Assembly: GCA_903918595.1 (NCBI GenBank) | Contig: CAIXFB010000284.1 | Span: forward strand, 1 to 17,951 | Direction of reading: 5' to 3' | Source: an uncultured Actinomycetes bacterium | GTDB lineage: Bacteria; Actinomycetota; Actinomycetes; S36-B12 | DNA length: 17,951 nucleotides | In this document: one piece after another, positions 1-7,019 of the stretch | Layout: the number at the start of each line of letters is the position of its first letter | Position numbering within the stretch: position 1 is the stretch's first letter | Translations under genes and position numbers: made by a program | Notes under the pieces: generated by a model | The model's database searches: none | Told to the model about the DNA's origin: nothing | What the model saw: only the letters and a program-made list of their open reading frames with translations

Positions 1-1
1 A

Positions 2-799
2 GTGCTCAACGTCACCCCTGATTCCTTTTCTGATGGCGGCAAACATCACAACAGTGCGGATGCCTCCTTGTACGGACTCTCGCTGATCAACCAGGGGGCA
101 ACTCTGGTCGATGTGGGTGGGGAATCCACGCGACCCGGGGCAGTGCGCATAGATCTAGAGACCGAACTTGCGCGGGTGATCCCGGTGGTTTCGGCTCTGT
201 GTGGTGCCGGGGTAGCGATCAGCATTGACACCATGCGTGCAGACGTTGCTCGAGCAAGCGTGGCGGCGGGTGCTCAGATGATTAACGATGTCAGCGGCGG
301 ACTCGCTGATCCGGCCATGCTTGATACTGCGGCTGAGTTAGGTGTGCCCGTGGTGCTGATGCATTGGCGGGGATTTAGCGACCGTATGAACGAGTTTTCC
401 AACTATGAAAACGTGGTGGGTGAGGTGCGTGATCACTTAACCGCACGGATCGAGGCCGCCCTCGCCGCCGGGATCCCCGCCGAATCCATCGTGGTTGATC
501 CCGGGTTGGGTTTCGCGAAGGAGGCCGATCACAACTGGCAGGTTCTTGCCCATCTTGAGACGTTTGCTGCTCTGGGATACCCGCTCCTGATCGGGGCATC
601 ACGCAAACGTTTTTTGGGGTCAGCCCTTGCGGATTCAGGTGGAACCCCTCGGCCGGCTGCCGAGCGTGATGACGGGACCGCAGCGGTGAGTCTGCTGTGC
701 GCGCAAGCAGGTGTGTGGGGCTTGCGTGTGCATGATGTGCGATCAACGGCGGATGCTTTAGTAGTGCTTCACCACTGGCAGGAGGCGCAGCGTGGCTGA
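2..799 (+). CDS. folP: dihydropteroate synthase, 5'-truncated by window edge
   Basis: Joins 6-hydroxymethyl-dihydropterin diphosphate to p-aminobenzoate to give dihydropteroate in cytoplasmic folate synthesis. The reading frame enters from the left edge. The first visible residues (LNVTPDSFSDGG) are the family's N-terminal signature, normally preceded by a few residues, so the GTG at position 2 is an internal valine codon and the true start lies outside. Signatures in order: the pterin-site LNVTPDSFSDGG, VGGESTRPGA, SIDTMRADVA, NDVSGG, VLMHWRG, DPGLGFAK and IGASRKRFLG, ending with a (R)VHDV segment. This covers nearly the whole TIM barrel and all key catalytic loops are intact. It overlaps folB by 8 bp and a GGAGG at 781-785 inside its end serves folB, so the two are translationally coupled. 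Seen: motifs. Known: the family reaction. Confidence is very high; only the start is missing. Confidence 0.97.
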   Translation: MLNVTPDSFSDGGKHHNSADASLYGLSLINQGATLVDVGGESTRPGAVRIDLETELARVIPVVSALCGAGVAISIDTMRADVARASVAAGAQMINDVSGGLADPAMLDTAAELGVPVVLMHWRGFSDRMNEFSNYENVVGEVRDHLTARIEAALAAGIPAESIVVDPGLGFAKEADHNWQVLAHLETFAALGYPLLIGASRKRFLGSALADSGGTPRPAAERDDGTAAVSLLCAQAGVWGLRVHDVRSTADALVVLHHWQEAQRG

Positions 800-1166
800 C
801 CGAATTTCCATCGTGGGGATCACCGCGGTTGGGCACCATGGCGTTTTCGACTACGAGAAAGCGAATGGTCAGGAGTTCATTGTTGATGTAGACCTCGAAC
901 TCTCGGTTGTAGATGCTGCGCAATCAGATGATCTTGCGATGACAGTTGACTACGGAGTGGTGGCGCAGCAGGTGCATGACTGCATCACCGGGCCCAGTGT
1001 GGATTTGATTGAGACCCTTGCCGAGAACATCGCGACAGCGTGCTTAACCCATAAGCGGGTGTCGGCAGTCGACGTTGCGGTGCACAAGCCATCCGCCCCT
1101 ATTCCGGTGCCCTTCACAGACGTCGTGCTGCGTATTCGTCGTCTGCAAGGAACATCCGAGGCCTGA
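792..1166 (+). CDS. folB: dihydroneopterin aldolase
   Basis: Cleaves 7,8-dihydroneopterin to 6-hydroxymethyl-dihydropterin and glycolaldehyde, the step before FolK. The product has 124 residues, the usual size for this small oligomeric tunnelling-fold enzyme. The residues corresponding to the Staphylococcus enzyme's active site are visible: Glu22 in HHGVFDYE, Tyr54 in VDYG, Glu74 in DLIETLAE, and a lysine at 99 in VHKP. Start is GTG at 792, 6 nt after a good GGAGG ribosome-binding site lying in the folP end, and the frame overlaps folP by 8 bp. folK follows after a 2-nt gap. It belongs to the folP-folB-folK operon. Nothing odd is seen. Confidence 0.96.
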   Translation: MADRISIVGITAVGHHGVFDYEKANGQEFIVDVDLELSVVDAAQSDDLAMTVDYGVVAQQVHDCITGPSVDLIETLAENIATACLTHKRVSAVDVAVHKPSAPIPVPFTDVVLRIRRLQGTSEA

Positions 1167-1168
1167 TC

Positions 1169-1675
1169 ATGACGGTACACAAGGTGGTCATTGCATTGGG
1201 TGCAAACCTTGGTGATCCGGTGGCCGCCCTACGCGGTGCTGTTGGTGCACTCGCCGGTCACGGCGTCACCGTCACCTCGTCATCGTCGCTCTATGTGACT
1301 GAGCCAGTTGGTGGCCCAGAGCAACCGCAATATGTGAACGCTGTGGTGGTAGGAACTACCGAACTTGCAGCACTTAATGTTCTTGATGTGTTGCAGGAGA
1401 TTGAACAGGTCTGGGGAAGAACCCGCGAAGTGCGTTGGGGGCCGCGCACGCTAGATCTGGATCTCATTTCTTGGGACACAGAAGTTCTTGATTCCGAGCG
1501 GCTCACCCTTCCGCACCCGCGGGCTGCTGAGCGCGGGTTTGTGCTGATCCCGTGGTTGGAGGCAGAACCTGATGCGCATTTGGTGGGTTCTGGTTCAGTG
1601 CAAGCACTCGTTGAGGCACTGACTGACGGAATCGATGCAGACGTTCAGGTCATGGCGGGGGAGAGACTCACATGA
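1169..1675 (+). CDS. folK: 6-hydroxymethyl-7,8-dihydropterin pyrophosphokinase
   Basis: Transfers pyrophosphate from ATP to 6-hydroxymethyl-dihydropterin, making the FolP substrate. The 168-residue product is of normal length. It shows ALGANLGDP at the N terminus, SSLYVTEPVGGPEQPQYVNAVV-type substrate loop (residues about 40-60) and the family signature RWGPRTLDLDLI at about 89-100, where the two aspartates (96 and 98) bind the magnesium ions. LPHPRAAERGFVLIPWLE near 114-131 is the conserved C-terminal block. ATG start at 1169 is preceded by GAGG at 1158-1161. The stop overlaps the next gene's start as ATGA, so translation is probably coupled. The three folate genes are consecutive and in reverse pathway order apart from folB. 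Confidence 0.96.
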   Translation: MTVHKVVIALGANLGDPVAALRGAVGALAGHGVTVTSSSSLYVTEPVGGPEQPQYVNAVVVGTTELAALNVLDVLQEIEQVWGRTREVRWGPRTLDLDLISWDTEVLDSERLTLPHPRAAERGFVLIPWLEAEPDAHLVGSGSVQALVEALTDGIDADVQVMAGERLT

Positions 1676-2154
1676 AACCGACGCGAGCGAGTCTGCTCAT
1701 CGCGATCGCGGTATGTGCGCTGGCGGTGGGTCTTGCGATTGCGTGGCTGACCGATGGCTGGACAGGTCGCGTCGTCTCGGTGCCACCCCTCGCATCGGGT
1801 GCCATCTGGCTTCTTGCGATTGCCTTGGGTACCTGGACCTACCTGCTGCGACCGCGCTTGCGCAAAGAACCGGGCACCAAGCCGGTCCCCGCGATAGCGG
1901 CTGCTCGAACGGCTGCTCTGGCAATGGCGGCATCGCGCACCGGTGCCGTCGTTGCGGGCTTGTATGCGGGTATCGGCATCGGGAGTGCAGGTGCGATCGG
2001 AACACCAGCGGGGGAGGCCACTTTCTGGGCGTGCGTGGTGGCCGCGGCCGGAGCGCTCGCTCTGGTCATCATCGCCTTGTGGCTCGAATCGATCTGCCGC
2101 ATCCCGGTCCACCCTGACGATGATGCGCGGGGGTTAGGCTCACGTCATGACTGA
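1672..2154 (+). CDS. DUF3180 family membrane protein
   Basis: A 160-residue hydrophobic protein of unknown function. Four likely transmembrane helices are visible, at roughly residues 7-26, 38-58, 75-105 and 115-140. A basic stretch after helix two (RPRLRKE) and an acidic C-terminal tail after CRIPVHPDDD are also seen. The order folK followed by this protein, the RTAALAMAASRTGA segment and the CRIP motif after the last helix match the DUF3180 family, which I recall being placed just after folK in many actinobacteria. The start overlaps the folK stop (ATGA) with an upstream GGGGAGAG, so it is the fourth gene of the folate operon. Its role is not known; a link to pterin or folate chemistry at the membrane is only inferred from position. 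The 3' end overlaps the next gene by 8 bp. Confidence 0.85.
   Translation: MKPTRASLLIAIAVCALAVGLAIAWLTDGWTGRVVSVPPLASGAIWLLAIALGTWTYLLRPRLRKEPGTKPVPAIAAARTAALAMAASRTGAVVAGLYAGIGIGSAGAIGTPAGEATFWACVVAAAGALALVIIALWLESICRIPVHPDDDARGLGSRHD
2135..2140 (+). promoter_or_regulatory. candidate -10 box for a leaderless transcript of the 94-residue gene
   Basis: TAGGCT lies 6 nt before the ATG at 2147. It fits the TANNNT -10 pattern of actinobacteria, with transcription expected to start at or next to the start codon. A weak CTGACG (2114-2119) with a 15-nt spacer could be the -35. The AGG inside the box could instead act as a ribosome-binding site, so a role in translation rather than transcription is possible. 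Confidence 0.4.
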
Positions 2155-2431
2155 GATGCCGCTCGAAGACCTGCCCTTTGACGAATTGCGCCATAAGGCA
2201 TTTCACATTGCTGAGAAGCGCCTCGACGTTGGTTTCTTCTCCGACGTTTTCTCGCACATGCCCGGAATGGTGGCCATTGAGGGAGAAGGTGGCGACCTCG
2301 GTGCGGTCGGCGGAACATTCATTGAGACGGTTCGGGCGGTGAAGGAAATGTTCGGCAAAGGCGAGATGGATCCAACCAGCGAAGCTCTGCTCCGGGCCCG
2401 GTTCGCCACGTACATTCGCGAGCACAGCTGA
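2147..2431 (+). CDS. small conserved actinobacterial protein of unknown function
   Basis: A 94-residue soluble, acidic protein without signal peptide or membrane segment. The pattern LEDLPFDELRHKAFHIAEKR, then DVGFFSDVFSHMPG, and a C-terminal LLRARFATYI is one I recall from short hypothetical proteins of other actinobacteria (with DVGFFWDL and LLRARFIEYL variants). It therefore looks like a real conserved family, although I know no function for it. The sequence suggests a mostly helical fold. It overlaps the DUF3180 end by 8 bp and may also have its own promoter (TAGGCT at 2135-2140). It ends convergently with the NuoD-like gene. The start is set by the ATG and the upstream box; there is no better in-frame start nearby. 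Confidence 0.75.
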   Translation: MTEMPLEDLPFDELRHKAFHIAEKRLDVGFFSDVFSHMPGMVAIEGEGGDLGAVGGTFIETVRAVKEMFGKGEMDPTSEALLRARFATYIREHS

Positions 2432-2436
2432 GACGA

Positions 2437-2453
2437 GCTGAGGCGATCTCAGC
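2437..2453. terminator. candidate bidirectional hairpin between convergent genes
   Basis: GCTGAG, a 5-nt loop, then CTCAGC form a perfect 6-bp stem in the 17-bp gap between the 94-residue gene and the NuoD-like gene. It starts 6 nt after one stop codon and its right arm contains the other. There is no T-tract, so it would be a U-less terminator, as is common in actinobacteria, or only an mRNA 3'-end structure. Confidence 0.35.
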
Positions 2454-3579
2454 GATCAACATCACCCATCAGCACAAAGAACGAGCGCACCGCCTCGGCT
2501 AGCCGATCAATGGGCATGCCGATCAGCGCCGTTGGCATCGCCTGCAGGTTCGCGAACGATGATGATCGAATCTTCAATCGCCATGGAGTTTTGTCTCCGG
2601 TGCTATCGAGTAACCAACCACTTGTACCCATGGGGTTCTCGGTGCGAACGTAGTAGGTGCCCTCGGGAACTTTGAGTGTTTTGGGCAGGGGCACATCTAT
2701 CGGCTGATCACTACAAGCACGCACCTGATCGACGCACATGGGTAAGACCCGAGCGCTGGCCAATACCTGATCGACCAATGCCCGATACCGAGCAGCGGCA
2801 TCTCCTGCGGTGCTCGTCGAAAGTGAAAGGTGATCGGCGAGTTGGTCGTATGCGAGATACGGCGCAGCGGTGCGAATATCAAGATCTAGACCACTAGCCC
2901 GTGCGACTGGGCCACTGACGGCAAAGTTGAGTGCACTCTCGGTGGTGAGGACTGCCAATCCATCGAGTTCAAGATAGAGCCGGCTCAGGGCGCTGTGGGC
3001 ATCCTCGATGTCTTGGGACAACTTCGCGGCAAGTGAAACCGCCTCGGAGAGCACCGAATCACTGATCGGTGCAGCAAGACCACCGATCCGGGTGATCATC
3101 GGATGCACACGCGAGCCGGTGGCACGTTCAAGCCACGCGGTCCACTCCTCCCGGTGGCGCAGCAGCGCATGCAGTGAACCCTGTGGGTCGGCGGTCCCAA
3201 GAAAAGCAAGGCCAGCCATGATGATTGTTGCTTCAGCAAGGACCATGCGCGACCAGGTGGCGCGCTGGGACACAGCGATTCCGGTGGCCGATTCCACTAC
3301 TAGGGCAACCCCGAGCTCAGATGAGAAGGGCGCTAGCCAGTCATGCCTATTGGCCAACATCAGTATCTGTCGATAATCGCGCACCTCAAAGAGTTTTTCC
3401 GCGCTTCGATGCATCAATCCGACCCGTGGATCCACTGAGGTGATGTGGCCATCACGTGTGGTGATTTCGAGTTGCAGACCGGCGTGGGCGCTGGGGTGAA
3501 ATGGTCCGAGATCAAGCACCGCATCGCATTCCAGGTGGGCTGCTTGGCCCACAGCAACGAGGAGGCGGGTTTCGGTCAC
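2449..3579 (-). CDS. nuoD2: orphan NuoD-like protein (NADH-quinone oxidoreductase subunit D 2 type)
   Basis: Homologous to the 49-kDa subunit of complex I, related to the large subunit of [NiFe] hydrogenases. Family blocks in order (from the GTG at 3579): HPSAHAGLQLEI near 28-39, RDYRQILMLANRHDWLAP near 67-84, a helical core, RIGGL, FAVSGPVARASGLDLDIR, TENPMGTSGW, SSSFANLQAMP and the C-terminal MGDVDR. About 376 residues, typical of NuoD. The quinone-site His of HPSTH is kept (His32). The tyrosine of the usual DRMDY is Trp81, the segment holding a conserved aspartate (LGTADPQGS, 126-135) is about four residues shorter, and a C-terminal aspartate position is Phe368. No other nuo gene is near. 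I recall a stand-alone Streptomyces NuoD2 with the same NRHDW block. Its function is unknown and conventional quinone reduction is doubtful. An open frame extends upstream to 3684, but that part would overlap the divergent gene, so GTG 3579 is preferred. Confidence 0.85.
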   Translation of the reverse strand: MTETRLLVAVGQAAHLECDAVLDLGPFHPSAHAGLQLEITTRDGHITSVDPRVGLMHRSAEKLFEVRDYRQILMLANRHDWLAPFSSELGVALVVESATGIAVSQRATWSRMVLAEATIIMAGLAFLGTADPQGSLHALLRHREEWTAWLERATGSRVHPMITRIGGLAAPISDSVLSEAVSLAAKLSQDIEDAHSALSRLYLELDGLAVLTTESALNFAVSGPVARASGLDLDIRTAAPYLAYDQLADHLSLSTSTAGDAAARYRALVDQVLASARVLPMCVDQVRACSDQPIDVPLPKTLKVPEGTYYVRTENPMGTSGWLLDSTGDKTPWRLKIRSSSFANLQAMPTALIGMPIDRLAEAVRSFFVLMGDVDR

Positions 3580-3598
3580 CAGGTCATGCTGCCATCTA

Positions 3599-3610
3599 CC
3601 TACATGTGGG
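3599..3610. promoter_or_regulatory. near-perfect palindrome, candidate operator in divergent spacer
   Basis: CCTACATGTGGG is an inverted repeat around an ACATGT core with one mismatched pair. It sits exactly at the middle of the 52-bp spacer between the divergent NuoD-like and DUF2520-panC transcription units and 8 nt upstream of the TAGGCT box. The position would suit a repressor of either promoter. No known regulator motif is recognised. Confidence 0.25.
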
Positions 3611-3618
3611 CACTTGTC

Positions 3619-3624
3619 TAGGCT
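3619..3624 (+). promoter_or_regulatory. candidate -10 box of the DUF2520-panC-nadBC-coaX operon
   Basis: TAGGCT lies 7 nt before the GTG at 3632 and is identical to the box before the gene at 2147. The spacing predicts a leaderless or nearly leaderless mRNA. No convincing -35 is seen. The AGG within it could alternatively be the ribosome-binding site. Confidence 0.45.
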
Positions 3625-3631
3625 CGGCAAC

Positions 3632-4531
3632 GTGAGCACGGACGCACCGCCGCGACTCTCCATCGGGATCATCGGTGCCGGCAAAGCCGGCGCTGTGCTC
3701 GGTGCTGCCCTACGCCGCGCTGGCCATCATGTGAATGCGGTCTCTGCGGTCTCAGATATTTCGCGATTGCGCGCGGAGGCGCTGCTACCCGGAGTGCCGA
3801 TCGTCCCGGTGACCGAGGTTGGAGCCGACGCAGATCTCGTGTTGATTGCTGTCCCTGATGATGTTCTGCCCGAGTTGGTGCGAGGGCTCGTGGGATCCGG
3901 AGCAATCCATGCCGGCCAGTTCGTGGTGCACCCTTCTGGTCGTTACGGACTCGAGGTACTTGCACCGGCCTTTGAAGTAGGTGCCTTGCCCTTGGCGTTG
4001 CACCCGGTCATGACATTCACCGGAACCAGCATTGACCTTGACCGATTGGCTGATGCGCCTTTTGGTGTGACAGCACCAGAGCAGATCAGGCCGGTGGCAG
4101 AAGCGTTGGTCGTTGAGATGGGTGGTGAGCCCATTTGGGTGCCAGAGGAGGCACGCTCGCTCTATCACGCCGCCTTAGCCCTCGGCGCGAATTACTTGAA
4201 CACTTTGGTCAACGCATCGGTATCACTCCTTGAAGAAGCCGGCATGGAAAGCCCGCAGAGGTTGATTGCCCCACTGCTCAGCGCTTCACTGGACAATGCG
4301 CTCCGTCAAGGTGATGCAGCATTGACCGGACCTATTGCACGCGGGGATGCGCAGACTGTTGCCGCGCATGTGCGCGCCATTTCTGAAGTTGACCCACTCG
4401 CAGCTGCCACGTATCAAGCGATGGGTCGACTCGCCACTGATCGGGCGCTGAGTTCGAGCCTGATCACCATGGAGCAGGCGGGGGCGCTGCTTGAAGTTTT
4501 GGCAGATTCTGGGCGAGAGTTGAAGCCATGA
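3632..4531 (+). CDS. Rossmann-like / DUF2520 domain oxidoreductase
   Basis: A predicted NAD(P)-dependent dehydrogenase of about 299 residues. The N-terminal half is a Rossmann fold with GAGKAG (Gly15, 17 and 20) followed by ALRRAGHHV. LIAVPDDVLPELV near 70-85 is the segment typical of 6-phosphogluconate-dehydrogenase-like folds. The C-terminal half is helical DUF2520 with HPVMTFTGT, LYHAALALGANYL and LTGPIARGDAQTV. The substrate is not known. It overlaps panC by the ATGA junction, so the pair is translationally coupled. That makes a role in pantothenate synthesis, for example as a ketopantoate reductase, a reasonable inference but no more. The GTG at 3632 is preferred to the TTG at 3614 because a -10 box lies directly before it and the Rossmann fold needs only a few leading residues. 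Confidence 0.88.
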   Translation: MSTDAPPRLSIGIIGAGKAGAVLGAALRRAGHHVNAVSAVSDISRLRAEALLPGVPIVPVTEVGADADLVLIAVPDDVLPELVRGLVGSGAIHAGQFVVHPSGRYGLEVLAPAFEVGALPLALHPVMTFTGTSIDLDRLADAPFGVTAPEQIRPVAEALVVEMGGEPIWVPEEARSLYHAALALGANYLNTLVNASVSLLEEAGMESPQRLIAPLLSASLDNALRQGDAALTGPIARGDAQTVAAHVRAISEVDPLAAATYQAMGRLATDRALSSSLITMEQAGALLEVLADSGRELKP

Positions 4532-5379
4532 CCGCCGTTGCTCACCTTGGCGTTGAGTTGCTTCGGCATTCATCTGAAGCGCGCCCGCGCGCAGTTGTCA
4601 TGACCATGGGCGCATTGCATGAAGGTCACCGATCACTGATGCGTCATGCGCGCAGCCTCGTAGGTGCCACAGGAGAAGTTGTTGTCACCGACTTTGTGAA
4701 TCCAACCCAATTCGGGGCGGGGGAGGATTTCGAGGCTTATCCACGCACATTGGCAGCAGATATTGCGGCCTGCGAGGCGGAGGGCGTCGATATTGTTTTT
4801 GCTCCAGATGTGACCGAGGTGTACGGCAACTCCGCATCGAGCGATGCCGGTTGGGAGATCACCGTTGACCCTGGGCAGCTTGGGGAAGAACTTGAAGGAG
4901 TTCATCGGCCCGGGCATTTCCGCGGGATGTTGACGGTCGTGCATGCCCTGCTCGGTATCACGCAATCCGATTATGCTCTTTTTGGTGAGAAGGATTATCA
5001 ACAACTCACGTTGATCAGAGCCATGGTGCAGACGCTGCGAATTCCGGTGGAGGTGGTGGGTTCACCCACTGTCCGGGAAAGTGATGGCCTGGCGATGAGC
5101 AGTCGTAATGTGTATCTCTCCAACGATGAGCGAGAGCGAGCAGCTGCCATACCGCGGGCGTTATACGCAGCCATCGCTCAATCCGGTGCGGGCGCGGCCG
5201 CTATGGAGCGCGCTGCGCTTCTTGAACTGCGCGGCAAGATCGACGTTGATTACTGCGAAGTTCGCACACCAGATCTTCGCGGTCCAGCAGCGAACGGGCC
5301 GGCTCGTATCCTCGTGGCGGGGCAGGTCGGTAACACCCGATTAATCGACAACATGGCAGCGGAGGTGGTTGGCCCATGA
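4528..5379 (+). CDS. panC: pantothenate synthetase (pantoate-beta-alanine ligase)
   Basis: Condenses pantoate with beta-alanine using ATP through a pantoyl-adenylate. The product has 283 residues, somewhat shorter than the roughly 309 of the Mycobacterium enzyme, mainly because of a short N terminus. Motifs: TMGALHEGH (HxxH nucleotide-binding), FVNPTQFGAGEDFEAYPRT (pantoate-binding glutamine), FGEKDYQQL (catalytic region) and SSRNVYLS (ATP phosphate binding), with ELEGVHRPGHFRGMLTVV between them. The proline normally found before TMG (VPTMG) is methionine here. The start overlaps the preceding stop (ATGA), with GAGAG upstream, and the stop overlaps nadB in the same way. panB and panD are absent from the window. 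Confidence 0.96.
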   Translation: MTAVAHLGVELLRHSSEARPRAVVMTMGALHEGHRSLMRHARSLVGATGEVVVTDFVNPTQFGAGEDFEAYPRTLAADIAACEAEGVDIVFAPDVTEVYGNSASSDAGWEITVDPGQLGEELEGVHRPGHFRGMLTVVHALLGITQSDYALFGEKDYQQLTLIRAMVQTLRIPVEVVGSPTVRESDGLAMSSRNVYLSNDERERAAAIPRALYAAIAQSGAGAAAMERAALLELRGKIDVDYCEVRTPDLRGPAANGPARILVAGQVGNTRLIDNMAAEVVGP

Positions 5380-7019
5380 GCATTTCATTGCCGAGGCGCC
5401 TGCAGGCTCCAGAGCCGGGTTGGACAGCGACAGCCGATGTCATCGTCGTTGGATCAGGGATTGCAGGTCTCACCACTGCATTGCATGTTCGCGAACAGGG
5501 CAAGACGGTGTTGCTCGTCACCAAGGCGCAGCTCAGCGAAGGCTCAACACGTTGGGCGCAAGGTGGTATCGCGGCAGCGCTTGCCGACGATGATTCCCCG
5601 GCCGAGCATGAAGAAGACACCCTGGTGGCTGGCGTTGGGCTGTGCGATGTTGAGGCGGTTCGTGTTCTGGTGACTGAAGGCCCGAACGCGGTGCGCGATC
5701 TCATTTCGTGGGGTGCACAGTTTGATACCGACCCCAATGGCGCAATCTCACTGACGCGTGAAGGAGGTCACCACCGAAATCGAATCGCGCATGCGGGCGG
5801 TGATGCCACCGGTGCTGAAGTGTCGCGGGCACTCGTCGCCGCGGTTTTGCAGGATCCAGGGATCGAGATTGTCGAAAACGCTCTCGTACTTGACCTCATC
5901 ACTGCTGCTGACGGTTCTGCGCAGGGCGTCACCCTGCATGTGATCGGACCCGGGCAGCGTGACGGGGTTGGGGCTGCGCTCGCTCCTGCTGTGGTTCTGG
6001 CAACCGGTGGCTTTGGGCAGGTGTTCGGACAGACCACCAACCCGTATGTCTCTACGGGTGATGGTGTTGCGCTCGCTCTGCGAGCGGGTGCAGAAGTTGC
6101 GGACCTTGAGTTTGTGCAGTTTCACCCGACGGTTCTCTGGCTGGGCCCACTCGCCCAAGGCCAGCAACCATTGGTATCTGAGGCGGTGCGCGGTGAGGGT
6201 GCTGTTCTGTTGGATTCTGATGGCGAAGCATTCATGGCGCTCGAGCACCCACTTGCTGATCTAGCTCCGCGTGATGTGGTGGCCAAAGCGATCATGCGAC
6301 GAATGCGTGAGACTGATGCCGCGCATGTCTGGCTTGACGGTCGGAGTCTCGGTGCGGATATGTGGGTTCATCGGTTCCCCACCATCGTTGAGTCGTGCCG
6401 GATTCGAGGCATCGATCCGGTGACCGATCTGATTCCGGTAGCTCCCGCACAGCATTACGTTTCGGGCGGCGTGCTCACGGACGTGTGGGGACGATCCAGC
6501 ATTCGAGGGCTCTACGCATGTGGTGAGACCGCGTGCACGGGAGTGCACGGCGCCAACCGATTGGCCTCAAACTCGCTCCTTGAAGGGTTGGTCTTCTCCC
6601 GCCGAATTGCAGAGGCGATTGAGGAAGATGCCTTGACCTCGATTCCCACTGATATCCCGACATCAGGCGGTGAACTCATTGGGCACAGTGCTCGTCGGGC
6701 CATGCAACAGGTGATGGACGAGCAGGCTGGCGTACTGCGCAGCGAGGAGTCATTGAAGATCGCAAGGGAGTGGTTGGAGTCCAGCGCTGATTCTGCGCCT
6801 GGCCGGCCCTGCACCGAGGATTGGGAAACCACCAATATGCATGCGATTGCCAGTGTGCTCGTGGAGCACGCCATCGCTCGTACGGAAACGCGCGGGTCCC
6901 ATTGGCGCGAGGACTACCCCGATCGCGACGACTTGAACTGGCAGGTAAGACTCGCCTCCCGTCGCGACGATCATGGAAACGTGATCACCCGTCGCATCCG
7001 CGTGAAAGGTCACTCATGA
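5376..7019 (+). CDS. nadB: L-aspartate oxidase
   Basis: FAD enzyme oxidising L-aspartate to iminoaspartate, the first step of de novo NAD synthesis, before quinolinate synthase (NadA). The 547-residue product is of normal length. Visible are the FAD dinucleotide motif VVGSGIAGL (Gly26, 28, 31), STRWAQGG, EGGHHRNRIAHAGGDATG, the substrate-side histidine in EFVQFHPT, EAVRGEG, PRDVV with the catalytic arginine, PAQHYVSGGV with the second active-site histidine, and the second FAD block GLYACGETACTGVHGANRL. A succinate-dehydrogenase-like helical C terminus follows. It overlaps panC and nadC by 4 bp each. GGAGG lies at 5361-5365, 10 nt before the start. nadA, often beside nadB, is not here. Confidence 0.97.
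   Translation: MSISLPRRLQAPEPGWTATADVIVVGSGIAGLTTALHVREQGKTVLLVTKAQLSEGSTRWAQGGIAAALADDDSPAEHEEDTLVAGVGLCDVEAVRVLVTEGPNAVRDLISWGAQFDTDPNGAISLTREGGHHRNRIAHAGGDATGAEVSRALVAAVLQDPGIEIVENALVLDLITAADGSAQGVTLHVIGPGQRDGVGAALAPAVVLATGGFGQVFGQTTNPYVSTGDGVALALRAGAEVADLEFVQFHPTVLWLGPLAQGQQPLVSEAVRGEGAVLLDSDGEAFMALEHPLADLAPRDVVAKAIMRRMRETDAAHVWLDGRSLGADMWVHRFPTIVESCRIRGIDPVTDLIPVAPAQHYVSGGVLTDVWGRSSIRGLYACGETACTGVHGANRLASNSLLEGLVFSRRIAEAIEEDALTSIPTDIPTSGGELIGHSARRAMQQVMDEQAGVLRSEESLKIAREWLESSADSAPGRPCTEDWETTNMHAIASVLVEHAIARTETRGSHWREDYPDRDDLNWQVRLASRRDDHGNVITRRIRVKGHS

Noticed and set aside
375..923. 182-codon minus-strand open frame across folP and folB
   Set aside because: Shadow of two well-supported genes; low-complexity, basic translation with no family match.
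1635..2117. Alternative plus-strand frame overlapping the DUF3180 gene
   Set aside because: The translation is rich in Cys, Arg and Gly with no domain, whereas the other frame gives four clean membrane helices and the folK stop-start overlap.
2449..3579. NuoD-like gene as part of a nuo (complex I) operon or a [NiFe] hydrogenase large subunit
   Set aside because: No other nuo or hydrogenase gene is near, and the nickel-binding CxxC pairs of hydrogenases are absent; the two cysteines in the C-terminal half (C-x6-C) are wrongly placed.
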